A stretch of 54,629 bases of DNA from Deltaproteobacteria bacterium HGW-Deltaproteobacteria-14 (GTDB lineage: Bacteria > Myxococcota_A > UBA9042 > PHBI01): contig PHBI01000078.1 of assembly GCA_002841945.1 (NCBI GenBank), positions 1-54,629 on the forward strand, given 5' to 3'. The position numbers and the translations under genes were made by a program. Below are positions 15,867 to 24,784 of this stretch, one piece after another. Below the pieces are notes generated by a model. The model was not told the DNA's origin and made no database searches. It saw nothing but the letters and a program-made list of their open reading frames with translations. The number at the start of each line of letters is the position of its first letter. Within the stretch, counting starts at the first letter, position 1.

Positions 15867-17048
15867 ATGTCATCACGCTCGTTCACCCGCTCGCTGTCTT
15901 CCGCCGCCGTCCTGGCGCTGGTCGCCCTCGCGCCCGCCGCCGCCGCCGAGGCCCCCGCGGCCCCGCCCTGGGCCGCGCGCGTCAGCGCCGCCCTCGTGGA
16001 CGTCGAGACCGCCTGGCAGGTCGCCGGCGGCGTCCTCGTCAGCGACGGGCGCACCGCGCTGCTCACCGATCTGGTCGACACCGGCCGCGCCCTGCACGTC
16101 CACCGCCTCGCCGCGCCGGAGGTGGTCCGCGAGGCGGACGCGCGCGTCTCGGAGGAGGACCGCTCGTCGCTGTGGATCCTGGATCTCGATGGGCCCCTCG
16201 CCGAGCGGGGCCTCACCATCGCCGCCGGCGCGCCGCAGGTCGGCGACCCGGTGTGGCTCATCTCGCGGGTGACCCGCGGGGGCGGCGCGCCGGTCGTGAG
16301 CCTCGGCGAGACCCGCGTCACCGGGGTCGCCCCCGAGCGCTTGGCCATCGGGGCCTCGGACCTCGGCTGGCGCGACGGAACCCCGGTGCTCAACGCCGCG
16401 GGCGAGGTCCTCGGCCTGCTGTCCCGCGACGGGCGCGTGGTGCGCGTCGACCCCGACGCCGACCGTCCCGAGCCCGCGCCGCGCGGGATCAGCGTCCTGC
16501 CCGTGGTGGGCTTGCGCCTCGGCGGGGAGGCCGGCGGGCTCTTCGACGGGGCGTTCACCTACGACGTCGAGGCCGGCGTGTCCCTGTGGGACCGCCTGGC
16601 CATCGTCACCCGCTTCGGGTTCGCGATCGGCGACGCCGGCCCCGGGCTCGCGCCTCTCCCGGCCGTCGACGGCCTCGGGCCCGGGGTCGCGACGACCGCG
16701 GGCGACCTCGCCCTGCGCCTCGGCCTCGAGGCGCGCTACCGCATGTACCTCGGCGGCGCGGACTTCCCGGTCTACATCGACCTCGCCGCCGGCCTCCAGT
16801 ACAGCTACGCGCCGGGCCTCGCGAGCGGGCCCGCGTTCCGCAGCGGCGACCTGGCGTGCGACCCCCTCGCGGAGGCTTGCCCGCTCCAGGTCGTCGAGCC
16901 CGGCGTCCTCCCGAGCCGCGACGCCCTCGACGCCTCCTTCGGCGTCGACGTGCGCCTCGGCGGCGTCGTCCTCGGCTACCGCTTGCTGCCCGGCCTGGGC
17001 GACGCGCCCATGGCCCACCAGTTCACGATCGGCGGGGCGATGTTCTGA
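15867..17048 (+). CDS. Degenerate trypsin-like domain fused to a barrel-like C-terminal domain
   Basis: 393 residues from ATG 15867, which follows GGAGG and gives a signal peptide (SLSSAAVLALVALAPAAAA). The first half follows a trypsin-like layout, but the triad is missing: the His position reads LLTDLVDTG and the Ser motif reads GWRDGTPVLN instead of GxSGSPVLN, while AGEVLGLLSRDG behind it is well kept. The second half alternates short amphipathic strands with Asp/Gly turns (LWDRLAIVTRFGFAIGDAG, LRLGLEARYRMYLGG, VYIDLAAGLQYSY, VRLGGVVLGYRLLPG) and ends in Phe, like outer-membrane beta-barrels. Reading it as a pseudoprotease attached to an outer-membrane anchor is my inference. Confidence 0.72.
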   Translation: MSSRSFTRSLSSAAVLALVALAPAAAAEAPAAPPWAARVSAALVDVETAWQVAGGVLVSDGRTALLTDLVDTGRALHVHRLAAPEVVREADARVSEEDRSSLWILDLDGPLAERGLTIAAGAPQVGDPVWLISRVTRGGGAPVVSLGETRVTGVAPERLAIGASDLGWRDGTPVLNAAGEVLGLLSRDGRVVRVDPDADRPEPAPRGISVLPVVGLRLGGEAGGLFDGAFTYDVEAGVSLWDRLAIVTRFGFAIGDAGPGLAPLPAVDGLGPGVATTAGDLALRLGLEARYRMYLGGADFPVYIDLAAGLQYSYAPGLASGPAFRSGDLACDPLAEACPLQVVEPGVLPSRDALDASFGVDVRLGGVVLGYRLLPGLGDAPMAHQFTIGGAMF

Positions 17049-17052
17049 GGTG

Positions 17053-17847
17053 TCAGTCGCGCCCGTCGCCCGTCGCGGCGGGCGCCAGCGCCGCGTCCCG
17101 ATGGCGCACGTAGTCGGCGCGCCCGCGCTCGCAGGCGGTGACGTCGCCGGGGCCCTTCAGGAAAGCAGCGCACCCACCCAGGACCTGGGTGAGCGCGCCG
17201 TCTGGGTCGTCGCCGAGGCCGAGCCCGGCGAGGGCCTGGAGCGCGACGTCGCGCGCCGTCGCGAGCTCGTCGCCGGTCGCCCCGGTCCCGTCGGCGTGCG
17301 GCGCGGCGAGGTCCTTGACGATCCCGAGCAGGAACCCGCGGTCGTGGGCGCTCGGCCCCTCGCCCACGAAGCTGAAGCCGCCGGGGGCCAGCGCGTCGAC
17401 CCACTGCCGGGCCTGGGCCACCGTCGGCCGCGCTGTCGGAGCGTCCGGTCCGCCCTGCAGCGACATCACCGCGACCAGGATGCCCGCCGCCAGCGCCGCC
17501 AGGGTCCCGACGAAGACGAAGGTGCGGCGCTTCTCGCGGCGCCGGGCGTCGAGGGAGATCGGCGCCGGGGGTGCGTCGTTCGCAGATGCGAACCCACTTT
17601 GCCCTTTGTTTTTGGAGTATAGCGCGACTTCCTGCCGCAGTGCAGCAAGGCGCCCCAGGGCGTCGCTCCGCTCCGGATCGGCGCCGACGGCCCGCTTGTA
17701 GAGGCGCAGCTCCGCGCCGAGGTCGGCGAGCCAGCTGTCGAAGCCCTCGACCCCCGCGCCCTCGGTCACCAGCGCCCCGGGGTCCTCCTCGCCGTCGCCG
17801 TGGAGGTAGGCCAGGACCGCCTCTTCGAGTTTAGGTTCGATGCTCAT
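17053..17847 (-). CDS. Single-span membrane protein paired with a sigma factor (possible anti-sigma)
   Basis: 264 residues: an acidic cytoplasmic N-terminal half (1-105; LEEAVLAYLHGDGEED, LRLYKRAVGADP), a basic RRREKRR stop and one membrane span (FVFVGTLAALAAGILVAVM, about 110-128), then a 135-residue outer domain with two Cys (GGCAAFLKGPGDVTAC). No ZAS (HxxxCxxC) motif is present, so it is not a classical zinc anti-sigma. Its start is one base from the stop of the sigma-like gene at 17849, and the topology fits a membrane-bound regulator of that sigma. Function inferred only from context. Confidence 0.75.
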   Translation of the reverse strand: MSIEPKLEEAVLAYLHGDGEEDPGALVTEGAGVEGFDSWLADLGAELRLYKRAVGADPERSDALGRLAALRQEVALYSKNKGQSGFASANDAPPAPISLDARRREKRRTFVFVGTLAALAAGILVAVMSLQGGPDAPTARPTVAQARQWVDALAPGGFSFVGEGPSAHDRGFLLGIVKDLAAPHADGTGATGDELATARDVALQALAGLGLGDDPDGALTQVLGGCAAFLKGPGDVTACERGRADYVRHRDAALAPAATGDGRD

Positions 17848-17848
17848 C

Positions 17849-18400
17849 TCAACCCCCGGTCCCCTCCGGTTCGAGCTCCCGGAGCGCGAGGCGAAGCTGC
17901 GCTAGCAGGCGCCTCAGGACGTAGTACGGAGACTTGGGTGGCCAACCGCAGTGCTTCTGGGCGGCCGGGACGCTGTCGGTCTGCATGACCTGGGTCAGAA
18001 AGCACCGCTCCTCGGGCGCCAGCCTCGCCAGCTCCGACCGGACCCGCTCCACGCGCTGCCCAGCGCCGAGGAGCTCGTCCGGCAGCGGCGCCTGATCGGT
18101 GATGACCCGGGCGGGCTCAGCGTCATCGCGCCGGTCCTCGAGCCACGCACCCTTCTTGCGCCCCTGGTCGATGACGAGGTTGCGCATCGTCCGGTACGCC
18201 AGCGCCATGAGCTGGTTGAACGGCCGCTCCCGGAGGCTCGCCTCGTCGTAGGCCGTCATCATCTTGGCCATCGCCTCCTGGACCAGGTCGTCGGGCAGCA
18301 TCTGCCCCGCCTTGCCCCGGTTCTTGCCCGCCAGCAGGAGGCGGGCGCGCATGGCCATCTCGGTCCTCAGGCTCTCGTAGAACTCTTCGCGTCCATCCAT
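17849..18400 (-). CDS. ECF-type RNA polymerase sigma factor
   Basis: 183 residues from ATG 18400 (a GTG at 18412 would add four residues). A region-2-like segment, LPDDLVQEAMAKMMTAYDEA then FNQLMALAYRTMRNLVIDQGRKK, matches the core-binding and -10-recognition helices of ECF sigma factors. After a linker, RVERVRSELARLAPEERCFLTQVM and a helix-turn-helix VPAAQKHCGWPPKSPYYVLRRLLAQLR form region 4. It probably directs a small regulon in response to the membrane protein encoded next. Target promoters unknown. An inverted repeat overlaps the start region and could be its own operator. Confidence 0.8.
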   Translation of the reverse strand: MDGREEFYESLRTEMAMRARLLLAGKNRGKAGQMLPDDLVQEAMAKMMTAYDEASLRERPFNQLMALAYRTMRNLVIDQGRKKGAWLEDRRDDAEPARVITDQAPLPDELLGAGQRVERVRSELARLAPEERCFLTQVMQTDSVPAAQKHCGWPPKSPYYVLRRLLAQLRLALRELEPEGTGG

Positions 18401-18406
18401 GCCTGG

Positions 18407-18431
18407 CGTCACCCGATTGAGGTGACGTCAC
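18407..18431. promoter_or_regulatory. Inverted repeats at the sigma gene start
   Basis: CGTCACC (18407-18413) and GGTGACG (18421-18427) are inverted around a 7-base spacer. The second arm merges with the perfect palindrome GTGACGTCAC (18422-18431). Position just upstream of ATG 18400 suggests an operator or leader hairpin. Confidence 0.4.
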
Positions 18432-18501
18432 TCTGGCATGGACCGCCGCCGGCTGTCACCCGGCGCCCCGCCCAGCGTGACCGCCGGCCGCTCGCCGACC
18501 G

Positions 18502-19290
18502 TCAGTCGGCCTGGACCTGCAGCACCTCGCCGGTCATCTCGAGGACCCGCTGGGCGTCGACGCGGGGCTGGCGCAGCTCGGCGGCGACCCTGCGCACGAT
18601 GGCGGCGACCTCGCGATCCGCGGCGCCGAACGCGGCGTCCTCGTCGAGCAGCGCGGCGAGAGGCTCGGCCATCCCGACGAGGGTCTCGTCAGCCTCACCC
18701 TGCCACAGCGCCAGGGTCGTCAGGCCGAGCCACATCCCGGCCGCGAGGTAGCCGTTCTTGCGAGCGTCGCCCTCGGCCAGGCCGAGCTGAGCGCCGGCGA
18801 GCACGCGGGCGAACGCGGCGCCGTCCACGCTGTCGAGGCTCGACAGGGCCGCGACCACGGCGTCCCTGATCTCGGGCCCGAGCGCCGCGATGGCGTCGGT
18901 CGACGCGAGGAGCTTGGCGGCCATCTCGCGCCGCTGCGCGTGGCCGCTCTGGATGACCGCCGGCATCAGGCCAAGGTAATAGCCGTAGCGCAGCACCCGC
19001 ATGTCGTCGGCGGTCGCGCTGCCGGCGAAGCCGAAGCCCCGGTCGGCGGCGAGCTGCACGGCGACGACGCCGGGCGCTCGAACGCCGCCGCGGGAGTCGT
19101 CGCCGATGGCCACACCGACGCGCTGCCAGGCGCCCGCGGCGCTCGCGCCGGTCGCGAGGATCGGCAGCACGCCCACCGTGCGGGCGCCCAGCAGATCGGC
19201 GTCGCTCGGCGCGCCGGACGCGGCGAGCGCGGGCGCTGCCGCGAGGGTCGAGATGGACACGGTCAGGGCGAGGGTCTGGCGCAGGTTCAT
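18502..19290 (-). CDS. Secreted protein, paralog B (unknown function)
   Basis: 262 residues with a signal peptide (TLALTVSISTLAAAPALAAS). It is the paralog of the protein at 14946-15767 over the whole mature length, sharing the TVGVLPxLATG block near the N-terminus, FAGSxTADxRVL, GYLAAGMWLGL and the LLxEDAxFGxxDR block near the C-terminus. Mostly helical; no catalytic residues recognised. ATG 19290 follows GGAG. It lies upstream of the sigma gene on the same strand but about 100 bases away, so shared transcription is possible, not shown. Confidence 0.8.
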   Translation of the reverse strand: MNLRQTLALTVSISTLAAAPALAASGAPSDADLLGARTVGVLPILATGASAAGAWQRVGVAIGDDSRGGVRAPGVVAVQLAADRGFGFAGSATADDMRVLRYGYYLGLMPAVIQSGHAQRREMAAKLLASTDAIAALGPEIRDAVVAALSSLDSVDGAAFARVLAGAQLGLAEGDARKNGYLAAGMWLGLTTLALWQGEADETLVGMAEPLAALLDEDAAFGAADREVAAIVRRVAAELRQPRVDAQRVLEMTGEVLQVQAD

Positions 19291-19480
19291 GGTCGTCTCC
19301 GAGGGTTGGGCGTCCGCAGCTCGCGGACACCCAGGAGACGCTGTTCGAGGGGTGGATTGAAGAAAACGCCCACGCGACCGCGAACCCGCGGCGCCACCTC
19401 TCCTTCGCACCGGCGGGGCGCGGCGTTCGCACCTCGCGCCGACCCGTGACGCGCCAGGACGCCCCTCGATGACCGCCCTT

Positions 19481-19693
19481 TCAGCGCCGACTGGCGATCT
19501 CGGCGTCGGCCGCGAGCTGCTGGGCCAGCGCCTCGAGGCGCAGCGCCAGGTGGCGTGGGGACAGGCTCCGCCCCACCCGCGCGCCGGCCAGCCAGCTGCG
19601 ATGGGCGGACATCACCACGACGTCCAGCGCCGCGTTGCCGGCCGCCGTCAGGATTCCATTCAGGGTCGTTCGCGTGCGGGCTCTTCGGACCAT
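19481..19693 (-). CDS. Small hypothetical protein
   Basis: 70 residues: MVRRARTRTTLNGILTAAGN, then LDVVVMSAHRSWLAGARVGRSLS and an Ala/Leu helix at the C-terminus. Basic and without signal peptide. GAGGAG sits 8-13 bases before ATG 19693, the main reason to accept it. No family recognised. It could be spurious, since the opposite strand is also open. Confidence 0.45.
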   Translation of the reverse strand: MVRRARTRTTLNGILTAAGNAALDVVVMSAHRSWLAGARVGRSLSPRHLALRLEALAQQLAADAEIASRR

Positions 19694-19942
19694 CTCGGAC
19701 TCCTCGCGGGTGCCGCCCGCGGCCGTGCGACCGGGCGAGAAGCAAGACGCGATCCAGGTCCCCTTCACCCGCGACCGGATTCCCGAACGTGGATTCCTGA
19801 CCCCGCCGCGGTATAGAAGGTCATTCGCCTATTAATGATCGAGCCCTGCGCCTCGGTTCTGCGTGTCGAAACGATCACGACCCGCCCGACGGGCAACTCC
19901 AAGAGCGACGCCTGCCCCCCGCCTCCACCCCGGAGCCCGACG

Positions 19943-22900
19943 ATGCCGCGGATCCTCACCTGCGCACCACTCACCTTGCTCGCCGCGCTCCTCGCGCTCG
20001 GGGCGTGCGACACGACGACCGGCGGCCAGCCCGGGCCCGCGACCGACGTCATCGTCGGCGACACCGCCCCGCCGCCCGCGGACACCGTCGAGACCACCCC
20101 TCCGAGCGACACCGTCGGCGTCCCGGTCGAGCTCACCCTGACCGCCGTCGACCCCGAGCGCGGCTCGACCACCGGCCTCGACGAGGTGCAGCTCCAGGGT
20201 ACGGGCTTCACCGGCGTCACCCAGGTGCTGTTCGGCGAGAGCCCCGCGATCGAGTTCTTCGTGGTCCACGACCGGCTGATCGTCGCGATGGCGCCCCCGC
20301 GCCCGAGCGGCCTCGTCGACGTCATCGTGATCGACGAGGACGGCGGCCTCGCCCGCCTCGACCGCGGCTACAACTACAAGGACGACGTCCAGGTGACCCT
20401 GGTCGAGCCCGCCCGCGGCCACTGGCTCGGCGGCGAGCCGATCACCGTTTACGGCGCCGGGTTCGCCGCCGGCGCGACGGTCGTCATCGGGGGCCGCGCC
20501 GCCCCGGTCATCCAGGTCGTCGACGCCCAGACCATCACCGCCATCACCCCCGCCGGGGCGCCGGGACCAGCTGAGATCTATGTGTCGAGCGCCGACGGCG
20601 TCGGCCGCTACGCCCCGGGCTTCCTCTACGACGGCGGCCCCCGGGTCGACGTCGTCACCCCCACCGGGGGACCGCTGAGCGGCGGCTACCCGGTCACCAT
20701 CCGCGGCGCGGGCTTCTACGGGACGGTCACCGCGAAGATCGGCGGGCGCCTCGTCACCGACGTGCGCGTCGACAGCGCGGGGCTGCTCACCGGGACGGTC
20801 CCGCCGGGCGCCATCGCGGGCTCCGCCGACGTCACCCTGATCACCGAGAGCGGCACCGCCCTGGCCGCCGGGGCCTTCCACTACCTCGGCGCCCCCGACC
20901 CGCCCTTCGCCCTGCTCTCCGTCCACCCGACCCGCGGCGCGCTGAGCGGCGGTGAGCAGGTCGCCCTCGCCGTCACCGGCCTCACCCCGGCCGGTGGCGT
21001 CCCGGTCGTCGAGTTCGGCGGGCGCGGCGCGACGGTCACCGGCTGGGACGCAGCCGCCATGAGCGTGGTCGTCACCGCACCGGCGGGCGTCAGCCCCGGG
21101 CCGGTCACCGTCACGGTCCGTCAGGACGCGGGCGTGGGCGCGCTCGCGGGGGCCTGGACCTACCTCGACACCCCCCGGATCGACGCCGTGAGCCCGGCCA
21201 CCGGCCCGGCGGCGGGCGGCACCACCGTCACCCTGACCGGCGCCGGCTTCGCCCCGGGCGCCGCGGTCCGCGTCGGCGCCCTCCCCGCCACCGCGATCCA
21301 GGTCATCGACGCGACCCACATCCAGGCGGTCACCGGCCCCGGCAGCCCGGGCCCGGCCGACGTCCGCGTCACCCAGGCCGGCCTCGACGCCGTCCGCGCC
21401 GGCGCGTTCACCTACCAGGGCCAGCCCGCCGTCTGGGTCGTCGACCCGCCGGCCGGCGCGGTCGCCGGCGGCACCCGCGTCCGCATCCTCGGCACCGGCT
21501 TCCCGGTCGGTCAGGCCGTCGAGGTCAGCTTCGGCGGCGCCGCCGCGAGCAACGTCAACGTGATTGACATGAACACCATCGAGGCCCGCACCCCGCGCGG
21601 CTTCCCCGGCCCGGTCGCGGTCCGCGTCAAGGGCGGCGACGTCGACGCCACCCACCCGAACGGCTTCTCCTACTTCGACCCGGCGAGCTTCCCCGGCACC
21701 TGGGGCGACCCCATCGACGGCACGCTCAACGTCACGGTGATCGACTCCTCGAACGGGGGCCGGGTCACGGGCGCGACCGTGGTGGTGGGCACAGCGGGCG
21801 CCACGACCTTCAACAGCAGCACCAACGACCGCGGGCAGGTCACGTTCAGCGCGGCGAGCCTCCTCGGCGACCAGATCGTCACCGCCACCAAGAGCGGCTA
21901 TCAGACCGCGCAGATCGCCGGCTTCGACGCGACCAACGTGACCCTGGCCCTCGACCCGATCCCGACCTGCTCGGACATCGGCGACGTCCCCTGCGATCAG
22001 ATCACCGAGCCCGGCCCCGTCGCCTACCTCGAGGCGCACATCATCGGCAGCGCCAAGGCGCCGACGCTCCCCTGGGGCGAGTGCCGCGACTACCTCGACG
22101 TCGCGAGCGGCCTCTGCCAGCCCTGCGGCACCGACGACGACTGCCTCGGCGCCGGCCAGCGCTGCGCCGAGCTCCCCGGCCAGGGCTTCTCGTGTACGAA
22201 CGCCTGCGAGAGCGACCTCGACTGCGCCGACACCTTCCGCTGCCAGGACGTCACCAACGAGGGGCAGGCCAAGCAGTGCGTGCCGCCGCCGGGCGAGATC
22301 CGCGTCTACTGCGACATCACCAACCCCGACATGTACGCCGACGACGCCATCGCCTACCCGGGCGTCCTGGTGAACGCGACCACCAACAGCGTCTATATTT
22401 CGACCCGCCTCGGCAACTACGCCGCCTTCTGCTGGCGCGGGCAGTACGTCCGCGGCGAGTTCCGCCCCGAGGTGATGGGGGTCACGCGCCACCTCGGCGC
22501 CTTCGCCAACGGCGACCAGGTGGTCGCCGACGTGGCCATGGACATCCCGCTCAAGCGCCACGTCTCCATCGCCGTCGACGCCCCACCGATGGGGACGCCG
22601 GGCGAGGCCACGACCACCGTGATGACCTACCTGAACCTGCGCGGGGACGGTGTCCTCCCGTTCCCGCCGCTGACCGACACCGGCGGCACCGCGCCAACCT
22701 TCGAGGAGAAGCTGCCCGAGCTGACCGGCGTGCTCCACGACGCCGCCTGGGACTTCTTCGTGCAGGTCGACGTGCCGAGCCTCGGCGGCTACTCCGCGAG
22801 CGAGGAGCTGGGAATCGACGACATCGCCGACGACCTCGACCTCGCCCTCGGCCCCGACGGCTGGGAGCTCCACGCGGACGTGCCGGCCACCACCCGCGGC

Positions 22901-24043
22901 ATCTCGACCCGCGACGGCGAGGTCCTCGCGGTCGGCGACGGCGGCCGCATCGCGCAGAGCTTCGGCGACAACCATTGGGCGCTGCAGGCGTCGGGGACCG
23001 ACCGCGACCTGTACGCCGTCGACGCCTTCGCCAGCGACGCCGCGGTCGCCGTCGGCGCCGGGGGCGTCGCGACCCACTGGGACGGATTCTTGTGGCACGT
23101 CGCCGACACCGGCGTCTTCGCCACCCTCGAGGCCGTCTCGATGCCCGCCGCCGACGAGGCCTGGGCGGTCGGCGGCGGCAAGGTGCTGCGCTGGTCGGGC
23201 GGCGCGTGGTCGCTCATGTTCGACGCCGACGTGCCCCTCCACGGCGTCCTCGCCCTCGCCTCGAACGACGTCTGGGTCGTGGGCGACGGCGGCTACGTCG
23301 CCCGCTTCAACGGCCTCGGCTGGATCCCGGTCGAGACCGGCGTGGCGGCCACCCTGAACGCCATCTGGGGCGCCGTCGGGGTCGGCCCGGTGGTCGCCGG
23401 GGACGGCGGCGTGGTGTTGCGCTTCGGCGACGGCGCGTTCACCCGCGACGAGGTCCCGACGGTCCACGACCTGCTCGCGCTGTGCGGCGAGGGCGACGGA
23501 GACATCTACGCCGTCGGCGCGCGCGGCGCGGTCCTCCACTTCGACGGCGAGGCCTGGCGCGACGAGTCGCACCCCGACCACAAGGCGACCCTGCGCGCGG
23601 TGGGCGGGCCGGCGGAGAAGCTCCGCGCGATGGGCTCCCACGAGCTCGTCCTCGGGCCCATCCTGGGGATCCCCGACGACCTCGATCCCCCCGACGGGTC
23701 CTTCCTCGACAAGCGCCTCCGCTGGACGGTCACCGAGTCCATCGAGCCCCACTTCACGCTGCTCGACTTCTCCGGGGCCGCCGGCCCGTGCTTCGCGTGC
23801 GGGGCCTACTTCATGCTGCCCTACAGCTCATGGCGCGCGGTCCTCGACGGCGACCTGAACGAGGCGTGGTTCCCGATCAACAGCGCGTCGTCCATCGGCG
23901 GTCTGGGCTTCGCGGTCGAGTCGCTGACGATCTATCGCGTCCTGGTCGACGACAAGTTCGACTTCGACCACACCTCCAACAACGGCTTCTACAACGTCGC
24001 CTGGAAGTCCTGGGCGGTCCGCGGCGCGACCTACATCCGGTAG
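19943..24043 (+). CDS. Giant lipoprotein with six IPT/TIG domains and a beta-propeller-like C-terminal region
   Basis: 1366 residues. The signal peptide ends LALGAC (Cys22, good lipobox LGAC), then a Thr/Pro-rich linker. Six IPT/TIG immunoglobulin-like domains follow in tandem (about 50-570), each opening with xxVxPxxG and a GG...V.L.GxGF core. Next is a carboxypeptidase-regulatory-like domain (about 590-660), a Cys-rich segment (CRDYLDVASGLCQPC to about 775), and repeated YCF48/kelch-like blades (AVGDGGRIAQ, AVGAGGVATHWDG, VVGDGGYVARFNG, VVAGDGGVVLRFGDG) to about 1230. ATG 19943 with GGAG at 19932 is preferred over an upstream start without signal peptide. Likely a surface-exposed adhesion or binding protein; ligand unknown. 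A dispersed structured repeat begins two bases after its stop. Confidence 0.85.
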   Translation: MPRILTCAPLTLLAALLALGACDTTTGGQPGPATDVIVGDTAPPPADTVETTPPSDTVGVPVELTLTAVDPERGSTTGLDEVQLQGTGFTGVTQVLFGESPAIEFFVVHDRLIVAMAPPRPSGLVDVIVIDEDGGLARLDRGYNYKDDVQVTLVEPARGHWLGGEPITVYGAGFAAGATVVIGGRAAPVIQVVDAQTITAITPAGAPGPAEIYVSSADGVGRYAPGFLYDGGPRVDVVTPTGGPLSGGYPVTIRGAGFYGTVTAKIGGRLVTDVRVDSAGLLTGTVPPGAIAGSADVTLITESGTALAAGAFHYLGAPDPPFALLSVHPTRGALSGGEQVALAVTGLTPAGGVPVVEFGGRGATVTGWDAAAMSVVVTAPAGVSPGPVTVTVRQDAGVGALAGAWTYLDTPRIDAVSPATGPAAGGTTVTLTGAGFAPGAAVRVGALPATAIQVIDATHIQAVTGPGSPGPADVRVTQAGLDAVRAGAFTYQGQPAVWVVDPPAGAVAGGTRVRILGTGFPVGQAVEVSFGGAAASNVNVIDMNTIEARTPRGFPGPVAVRVKGGDVDATHPNGFSYFDPASFPGTWGDPIDGTLNVTVIDSSNGGRVTGATVVVGTAGATTFNSSTNDRGQVTFSAASLLGDQIVTATKSGYQTAQIAGFDATNVTLALDPIPTCSDIGDVPCDQITEPGPVAYLEAHIIGSAKAPTLPWGECRDYLDVASGLCQPCGTDDDCLGAGQRCAELPGQGFSCTNACESDLDCADTFRCQDVTNEGQAKQCVPPPGEIRVYCDITNPDMYADDAIAYPGVLVNATTNSVYISTRLGNYAAFCWRGQYVRGEFRPEVMGVTRHLGAFANGDQVVADVAMDIPLKRHVSIAVDAPPMGTPGEATTTVMTYLNLRGDGVLPFPPLTDTGGTAPTFEEKLPELTGVLHDAAWDFFVQVDVPSLGGYSASEELGIDDIADDLDLALGPDGWELHADVPATTRGISTRDGEVLAVGDGGRIAQSFGDNHWALQASGTDRDLYAVDAFASDAAVAVGAGGVATHWDGFLWHVADTGVFATLEAVSMPAADEAWAVGGGKVLRWSGGAWSLMFDADVPLHGVLALASNDVWVVGDGGYVARFNGLGWIPVETGVAATLNAIWGAVGVGPVVAGDGGVVLRFGDGAFTRDEVPTVHDLLALCGEGDGDIYAVGARGAVLHFDGEAWRDESHPDHKATLRAVGGPAEKLRAMGSHELVLGPILGIPDDLDPPDGSFLDKRLRWTVTESIEPHFTLLDFSGAAGPCFACGAYFMLPYSSWRAVLDGDLNEAWFPINSASSIGGLGFAVESLTIYRVLVDDKFDFDHTSNNGFYNVAWKSWAVRGATYIR

Positions 24044-24044
24044 C

Positions 24045-24152
24045 TCTCGCCAACGGCAGGGCGAGGACCCGGAGGTCGCAGCTGGTCTCGGAGGTCGACG
24101 AAGTCGGCCGGAGGGAGCCGCTGAGACCGCGGGGGACCGACCGATACGACGC
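24045..24152 (+). repeat. Dispersed structured element, copy 1
   Basis: A 5' hairpin CTCGCC/GGCGAG around AACGGCAG, then CCGGAGGTCG, AGCTGG, a GGTCGACGAAGTCGGCC hairpin (CGAC-GAA-GTCG) and a 3' end GACCGACCGATAC. It shares this order and these strings with copies at 28164, 32328 and 33969, all on the plus strand and intergenic. The 5' stem differs in sequence from copies 2 and 3 but still pairs. Confidence 0.7.
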
Positions 24153-24272
24153 CGGCCCAGGCAATCGCTCGAGTCCGCGACGAAACGCCAAGGGGGGCAC
24201 CCACGGTGCGTTGCGCGCCACAGCGCCCGGCTTCATAGTGCGGTGACCCACCCGACGACGGAGGTCCCGCCC

Positions 24273-24776
24273 ATGAAGTCCCTCGTGAAGGCCGCCCACA
24301 TCCTCGCCGCTGGCGCCGCCCTGATGCTCGCCGCGTGCCCCTCCGCGACCACCCACGAGCAGCCGGAGCCGGCCGCCGCCGCGGCCAAGCCGACCTACCC
24401 CGGCCCACCCAAGCCGTGGGACACGATGGAGCTGCGCGAGAAGGGACAGTACATGCACGACGTGGTGCTGCCGACCATGAGGCGCCTCTTTCAGGAGCAC
24501 GACCCGGCCAACTACGCCGACTTCAGCTGCGAGACCTGCCACGGCCTCGACGCGAAGGAGCGCCACTTCGAGATGCCGAACACGGAGCTCTTTGCCCTCT
24601 TCCCGCAGGGTAGCCCGCAGCAGCAGCAGCTCGTCATCGAGCGCAAGCCGACGCTGAGCTTCATGTTCAACACCGTCCTGCCCGCGATGCAGCAGCTCAT
24701 CGGCGAGCCCGCGTACGACCCCGCGACCAAGACCGGCTTCAGCTGCTTCGAGTGCCACCCGCACGGGGTCGAGTAG
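24273..24776 (+). CDS. Di-haem cytochrome c-like lipoprotein
   Basis: 167 residues. Signal peptide with lipobox LAAC (Cys22), a Pro/Ala linker, then a helical domain with two haem c attachment sites: C86-E-T-C-H90 (YADFSCETCHG) and C158-F-E-C-H162 (GFSCFECHPHG), separated by about 70 residues. The two halves look similar (VVLPTMRRLFQEHDPANYADFSC versus TVLPAMQQLIGEPAYDPATKTGFSC), so an internal duplication is likely. Probably an electron-transfer lipoprotein in the periplasm. ATG 24273 gives the signal peptide. Eight bases separate its stop from the PAP2 gene. Confidence 0.85.
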   Translation: MKSLVKAAHILAAGAALMLAACPSATTHEQPEPAAAAAKPTYPGPPKPWDTMELREKGQYMHDVVLPTMRRLFQEHDPANYADFSCETCHGLDAKERHFEMPNTELFALFPQGSPQQQQLVIERKPTLSFMFNTVLPAMQQLIGEPAYDPATKTGFSCFECHPHGVE

Positions 24777-24784
24777 CGATCACG

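Noticed and set aside
15867..17048. Calling this protein an active serine protease
   Set aside because: Neither the catalytic His nor the GxSG Ser motif is present.
19832..23752. A leftward open frame of about 1,300 codons opposite the TIG lipoprotein gene
   Set aside because: Its translation is a low-complexity Ala/Gly/Asp/Arg mix, it has no ribosome site, and it mirrors the third-position GC of the real gene, which has clear domains.
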